Assembly (NCBI GenBank): GCA_037974665.1
Contig: CM075764.1
Coordinates: 87,476,825-87,540,824, forward strand
From: Ehretia macrophylla
Lineage: Eukaryota; Streptophyta; Magnoliopsida; Boraginales; Ehretiaceae
DNA length: 64,000 bases
Reading direction: 5' to 3'
Shown: one piece after another, positions 59,857-64,000 of the stretch
Position numbering within the stretch: the first letter of the stretch is position 1
Layout of the letters: each line of letters starts with the position of its first letter
The notes under the pieces: generated by a model
The model's database searches: none
The model's input: the letters and a program-made list of their open reading frames with translations, nothing else
What the model was told of the DNA's origin: nothing
Made by a program: the position numbers and the translations under genes

Positions 59857-60164
59857 TAGATTTGATGTAATTAGAGGTAAAATATCATACAGCTAACTTT
59901 GTAATCACCCCTTTTTTTTCCTCTCTCTCTCGGCTGAGCTGATTGTAAAGAAAGTCTATTCATATCATTCACTGACAAACAGGAAATTTAGGATTGATTA
60001 TTCATCCTCGGCACATGTAATGTCATCCCATTTTCCTGCGCATGATAACAACTACTGAGAGGCAATTCATCTTATTTGACTCTCTAATGCAGCTTCTGTA
60101 ACTAAGAAAATCCATGATAGTTTGCAGATCATGTATAATATTAGGCAGTTCCTGTCAGTGCAGT
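59857..60164 (+). other. 3' flank of the IMPL2-like gene
   Basis: Likely 3'UTR with a CT-rich run (CCTCTCTCTCTCGG at 59921-59934). Otherwise unremarkable up to the hAT-like insertion. Confidence 0.4.
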
Positions 60165-60721
60165 CAGGGGCGGACCCAAAAATCTAATGTTAGGGGGTCG
60201 AAATTTTTTTTTTTGTACAGTGTTTTTTATATAATATTTTTTGATATAGTAGAAAAGAGATTCAATTTTTACATTTTTAAATTTTTTTTTACAGTTTTAT
60301 TAAAGAAAATTTGGTTATGATTTCATGTTAGAGTATTTTAAAAGATTTGATAAGTAAAATAATCAATAAATATTAAAAGATCTGGCTTGATGCAATAGAT
60401 AATAGTTTTAGTTTAATGGTTAGATATTAAATAAGATGTTATGAGTTCGAAACTAATTAGAAGTCATATTCTTTAAATATTAATTCTTTTTCATTCATAG
60501 TTAAAACTATAAAAATAAATGCAATTATGGTGACTTGAATCTCCAACTATCAATATAATACTATTTGTAACTAACCATCAAGCCAGCTTCATATTTTTGA
60601 AAGTTTTTATCACTTTTTAATATTTATTGAGGAGCCAAACCTAATTTTTTTTTAAAAATTCATTAAATTTTTTCTTTTTTTTTTGAGGTTGGGGGGCCGG
60701 GGCCCCCGTCGGTACCTCCTG
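60165..60721. mobile_element. hAT-like non-autonomous element, perfect 8-bp duplication
   Basis: Ends CAGGGGCGGACC and, inverted, CAGGAGGTACCG. AGTGCAGT is repeated exactly at 60157-60164 and 60722-60729. An 8-bp duplication and CAGGGGCGG start are hAT features. The interior is partly self-complementary (TCTGGCTTGATG against CATCAAGCCAGC). It also contains pol III-like A and B boxes (see findings). No ORF of note. Confidence 0.85.
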
Positions 60722-60875
60722 AGTGCAGTCAAACATTTGGAACATGTAGGCATTGGCTCAACGGATATGTTAATTGGATTGCTGACAGGCCATATGGTGG
60801 GAGGCTTTATATAATTCTTTGTTCTTTCTTGTTTTAACACTTTGAAGATGTGAAAATAGTTGATTAATTCCATAA

Positions 60876-61315
60876 AGTGGTGATTGGTATGTGAGAATGA
60901 GTTGAGAATAAAATGATATTTTAAATTCTCACACTTAGTATAAAAGAATGAATTTGAGAATTTCATTCCCTCGGTAATTTCATTTCTACGAACATGGGAA
61001 TATCTATTCTTAATAAAACACATGGGAATAGTCCATTTTCATATTTCTATGAACATGAGAATATCCATTCTTAACAAAACACATGGGAATAGTCCATTTT
61101 CATATGCTTTGGAATGAACTTTTATTACTGAAGTGACTAAAATACCCTTAAAGAATATATTATATTATACAAGTAACATCATTACATATTTATTATTATA
61201 TATTATATAATTACTATTGTTACTAAAATAGTAATAATATATACATATATATATTGAAATAAAGCTGGGAATGCCATTGCATTCTCATCTCATTCCAGTG
61301 TAATAATCGGTACCT
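60876..61315. mobile_element. GGTAGTGATTG-family foldback element (second copy)
   Basis: Left end AGTGGTGATTGGTATGTGAG and inverted right end AGGTACCGATTATTACACTG, both continuing into GAATGAG. TAA flanks both sides (60873-60875, 61316-61318). The inner block ACATGGGAATAGTCCATTTT is duplicated at about 61020 and 61081. Confidence 0.75.
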
Positions 61316-61329
61316 TAATAAACTTAAAA

Positions 61330-61618
61330 AAATAAGATAAATAATAACAAATATAAGTAAAACATAATAATGAGAATAATAATAATATGTATAATTATAA
61401 CATATTATCTTATAATAATAATGAAAATAATAATACTAATAATAATAAATATGAATAATGATAATAACAATGATAAATAATATATATAATATAATGAAGT
61501 AAATATATTTATAATATAAAACAATAATATAAATATACAATAAAAATAGTTATATAATAATAAATATAAAAATAATATCACAATGATAATAACGGTAACA
61601 TATATAATAATAATAATA

Positions 61619-61666
<48 letters not shown>

Positions 61667-61860
61667 TAGTCTAATGATAATAGAGATTATTATAAATAAT
61701 ATATATAACAATGAAATAAATACAATAAAATATATTCTATCAAAAAATTTTATAAATATAAATATAAAATAGTAAATTAAAATAATAACAATAAATAATG
61801 TAAAATTAACGGAAAATATTATATCATAATAATAAAAATAAAAATAAATAAATGTACTAA
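61330..61860. repeat. AAT-rich microsatellite region
   Basis: Interrupted (AAT)n with the purest run at about 61602-61665. The 120-codon minus frame rich in Ile, Phe and Tyr is a by-product. Confidence 0.92.
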
Positions 61861-62246
61861 TTATAATATGCCCCAAACTAACCATTATAATTAATATGAT
61901 GCATATTTTCATTCTTAAGACAAAAGACTAGTATAATGGAGGAATATAGCCTTTACTCAGCTACATAACAACAAAGGCAAATTATCTTTCTCTCTCTAAA
62001 GGAGAATGTTCTCCCCTTTCTCTAAACCCTACCACCACCACCACATCCCTACTGCCACATTGCCATCCACCTAGCAACCATCCACCTCTCTCTCACCTAT
62101 AATGCCATGAGATTACAATATTGTAAAGCTACTCTCTCTCTCAAAAAACTGTAAAATGAGAGATAATTTATAGAAGAGAAACTAGTACTAATCCTAATAT
62201 AATTATGATAGAAAATTAAGCTTAAAGTTAATCCTACGAGCAATAA

Positions 62247-62873
62247 GGCTCCGTTTGTTTGCCGTAAAATATTCTTCCGCAAAATATTTTCCTACTTTTA
62301 CGGTGTTTGGTAACACCGGAAAATTGGTCAACCGGAAAACATTTTCTAATCAAAAATGGTGAGCTACTTTTTGAAGATTTTCCGGTGTTTGATAACACCA
62401 GAAAATTGGTCAACCGAAAAATATTTTTCGGTCAAAAATGGTAGGCTACTTTTTGAAAAAAATTGGTCAACCGAAAAATATTTTTCGGTAAAAAATGACG
62501 GCTAGTTCAAAATTTGGGAAAATATTTTCATTTCTTTGGGAGATGAAAATATTTTCCGGAACTTAACCACCCCTATTTTATGTGTATATATTTTTTATTT
62601 ATAAATCTCATGTCGGAAAATATTTTTTATTGTACATCCAAACACTAGAAAATATTTTACAGTATTCTATTTTCTAAGAAAATATTTTCCTCTAACAAGT
62701 TATTTTACAGCAAACAAACGGAACTCAGGAAAATATTTTCCTCTGAAAACATTTTCTAAGAAAATATTTTCCACAAGCAAGTTATTTTACGGTAAACAAA
62801 CGAAGAAAAATATTTTATTTTCCAAAAAAATATTTTCCACAAGCAAGTTATTTTACGGCAAACAAACAAAGCC
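62247..62873. mobile_element. MITE of the GGCTCCGTTTGTTTG family (copy 2), TAA duplication
   Basis: Left end GGCTCCGTTTGTTTGCCGTA and inverted right end GGCTTTGTTTGTTTGCCGTA. Flanking TAA at 62244-62246 and 62874-62876. Internal blocks GGTGTTTGATAACACC and AAAATTGGTCAACCGAAAAA recur. Three terminus-like motifs (CAAACAAACGGA at about 62713, AAACAAACGAAG at about 62794, CAAACAAAGCC at the end) are stacked on the right side. Confidence 0.82.
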
Positions 62874-62989
62874 TAAGATTCTAATATTTTACTCTCATTA
62901 GACTTGTTTTTCTAAATTGACTTAGGAAAATACGAGTCACTTCAACATAAACAACTTATTAACATGGTTCTCACTAATATTCAAGTCTA

Positions 62990-63480
62990 TTAGGCAAAAA
63001 TATTCATTCTCCTGAAAGGAGTTCTCGATGCAATCGCAAGTAAATTGGTTGCCTTTCTTTGGTCTGGTAATACTACGAATGAGGAGAAAACAAAGGTTTT
63101 ATGGCACAAAGGGTATAGAAATACTCTGGAAAAAGGTCTTAGAATCAAAAGGCTTGTTGATGTTAATCCAGTGGCTATAGGCAAATACCTTTGGATCGTT
63201 TACACAAAACATAAATCCATTTGGACGGATCGGGTTTTTGTTTATCATCTGAACGAGGTCAATCTTTGGGAGATAGAGATGCCATGTGAAGCAGCCTGGT
63301 ACTAGAGAAGAATGTTTTGATATCATACCTAAAATCAAGCATGCAATTGGTCAAGGGTGTGACACTCTTTTTGGATTGACAACAAGCACCCGCTGGTAAT
63401 TCTTAAAGAATTCTTTGGTTCAAATGCAATTCTAAACAATGCCCACTAACTAACAAATGTTAAGGATTATATTGATAATA
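62990..63480 (+). pseudogene. L1-type LINE reverse transcriptase fragment
   Basis: The frame from about 63045 reads FLWSGNTTNEEKTKVLWHKG, GLRIKRLVDVNPVAIGKYLW, then IWTDRVFVYHLNEVNLWEIE. This is the region after the RT catalytic domain in plant L1 elements (FLWSG ... GLGIRRL ... KxIW ... LWxxW). Frame changes near 63300 continue with DTLFWIDNKHPLVILKEFFG. It is truncated at both ends and broken by stops near 63304 and after. Confidence 0.78.
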
Positions 63481-64000
63481 AAGAATGGAAATGGCCTACT
63501 GACTCTACTTTTTTGATATCCATCTACTTTTTTGAGATCATTGACGTTAGCGACGACAAGGACGAAAAAATCTACAACCCAAAGAACTAAGAACACACAA
63601 CCTGCTACCCAAACTCGAACAAACTCTAAAGATGCCATATGCATGACCACAAGCGTAGAAAGGCGTGAGATTCAGGTAAGCCACCTTTGTTGGAAGCTGC
63701 AAGATGCCGGGATCTCCATATGCTGCTAAAACGTCAGAGTCGGGTCACCAATGGTGGAGAAGTAGTCCGCAAGTAGGCTTTCAAAAACACCATCAGATCT
63801 GGTAGTCATCGACACGGAAAAGCAGCAAAGTCGGACACCAAAACAACAACAGCATAGTGCAAGGCGCGACCATCGGAGCAAGGAAAAAGGTGACCAATAC
63901 CTGTATCAACAAAGACAAAAAGCACAAAACCACTCCAGATCCGGGGAAGAGAGAACCACAACCCCATATCTGAGGTGATAAAATGAACAAAAGGAAAAAT
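63481..64000. other. GC-richer segment at the right edge, nature unclear
   Basis: This is distinctly less AT-rich than its surroundings from about 63530. One plus frame (63532-63729) is Thr/Lys-rich (TLATTRTKKSTTQRTKNTQP) and further frames are Gln/Ser/Arg-rich. It could be the 5' region of another LINE or a different element that continues beyond the edge. I recognise no family. Confidence 0.35.

Noticed and set aside
61550-61912. 120-codon minus frame with a poly-Tyr run
   Set aside because: AAT microsatellite translated; not a gene.

Overview
The window is AT-rich nuclear DNA from a flowering plant, very probably a eudicot. The host proteins are plant-specific, the introns are short GT-AG introns, and the intergenic space is packed with plant transposon families (Helitron, Ty1/copia, PIF/Harbinger, L1- and RTE-type LINEs, Mutator-, hAT- and Tourist-like MITEs). 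I could not fix the species.

Four host genes are supported. (1) 211-8485, minus: the first nine coding exons (433 codons) of an EFR3/SEMI-ROLLED LEAF 2-like armadillo-type protein; the rest lies beyond the left edge. (2) 14484-14864, minus: an intronless uL18 (L18p/L5e) family protein. (3) 47329-53199, plus: a complete six-exon gene (618 aa) for a Golgi-type PMT methyltransferase of the pectin methyltransferase-like family. (4) 59002-59856, plus: an intronless IMPL2-like inositol-monophosphatase-superfamily enzyme without a transit peptide, apparently with a 5'UTR intron and a TATA box near 56660.

The centre (19875-38852) is one Helitron of about 19 kb. Its 3' end has the expected small hairpin and a TTAG-T terminus. 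It carries an RPA70-like gene (23274-30495) and a Rep/helicase gene (about 31300-38123), both broken by stops and frameshifts. Upstream of them lie captured-looking host exons: one unmistakable 2-Cys peroxiredoxin exon and three serine/arginine-rich exons. A 4.7 kb copia element with paired 246-bp LTRs and a GTTTT target duplication sits inside an intron of the RPA-like gene.

A second large element, a PIF/Harbinger transposon (42319-47172), has an ORF1 (Myb/SANT-like) and a convergent DDE transposase, each with internal stops. It ends about 150 bp upstream of the PMT methyltransferase start codon. The remaining space holds foldback MITEs, several with clear target-site duplications (9-10 bp Mutator-type at 10.2, 11.4 and 12.6 kb; 8 bp hAT-type at 60.2 kb; TAA-type at 54.2, 54.7, 60.9 and 62.2 kb). 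It also holds LINE remnants (10.7, 48.1, 63.0 kb), minisatellites and long AAT microsatellites. The layered nesting (copia in Helitron; Tourist MITE in another MITE) gives a readable insertion order.
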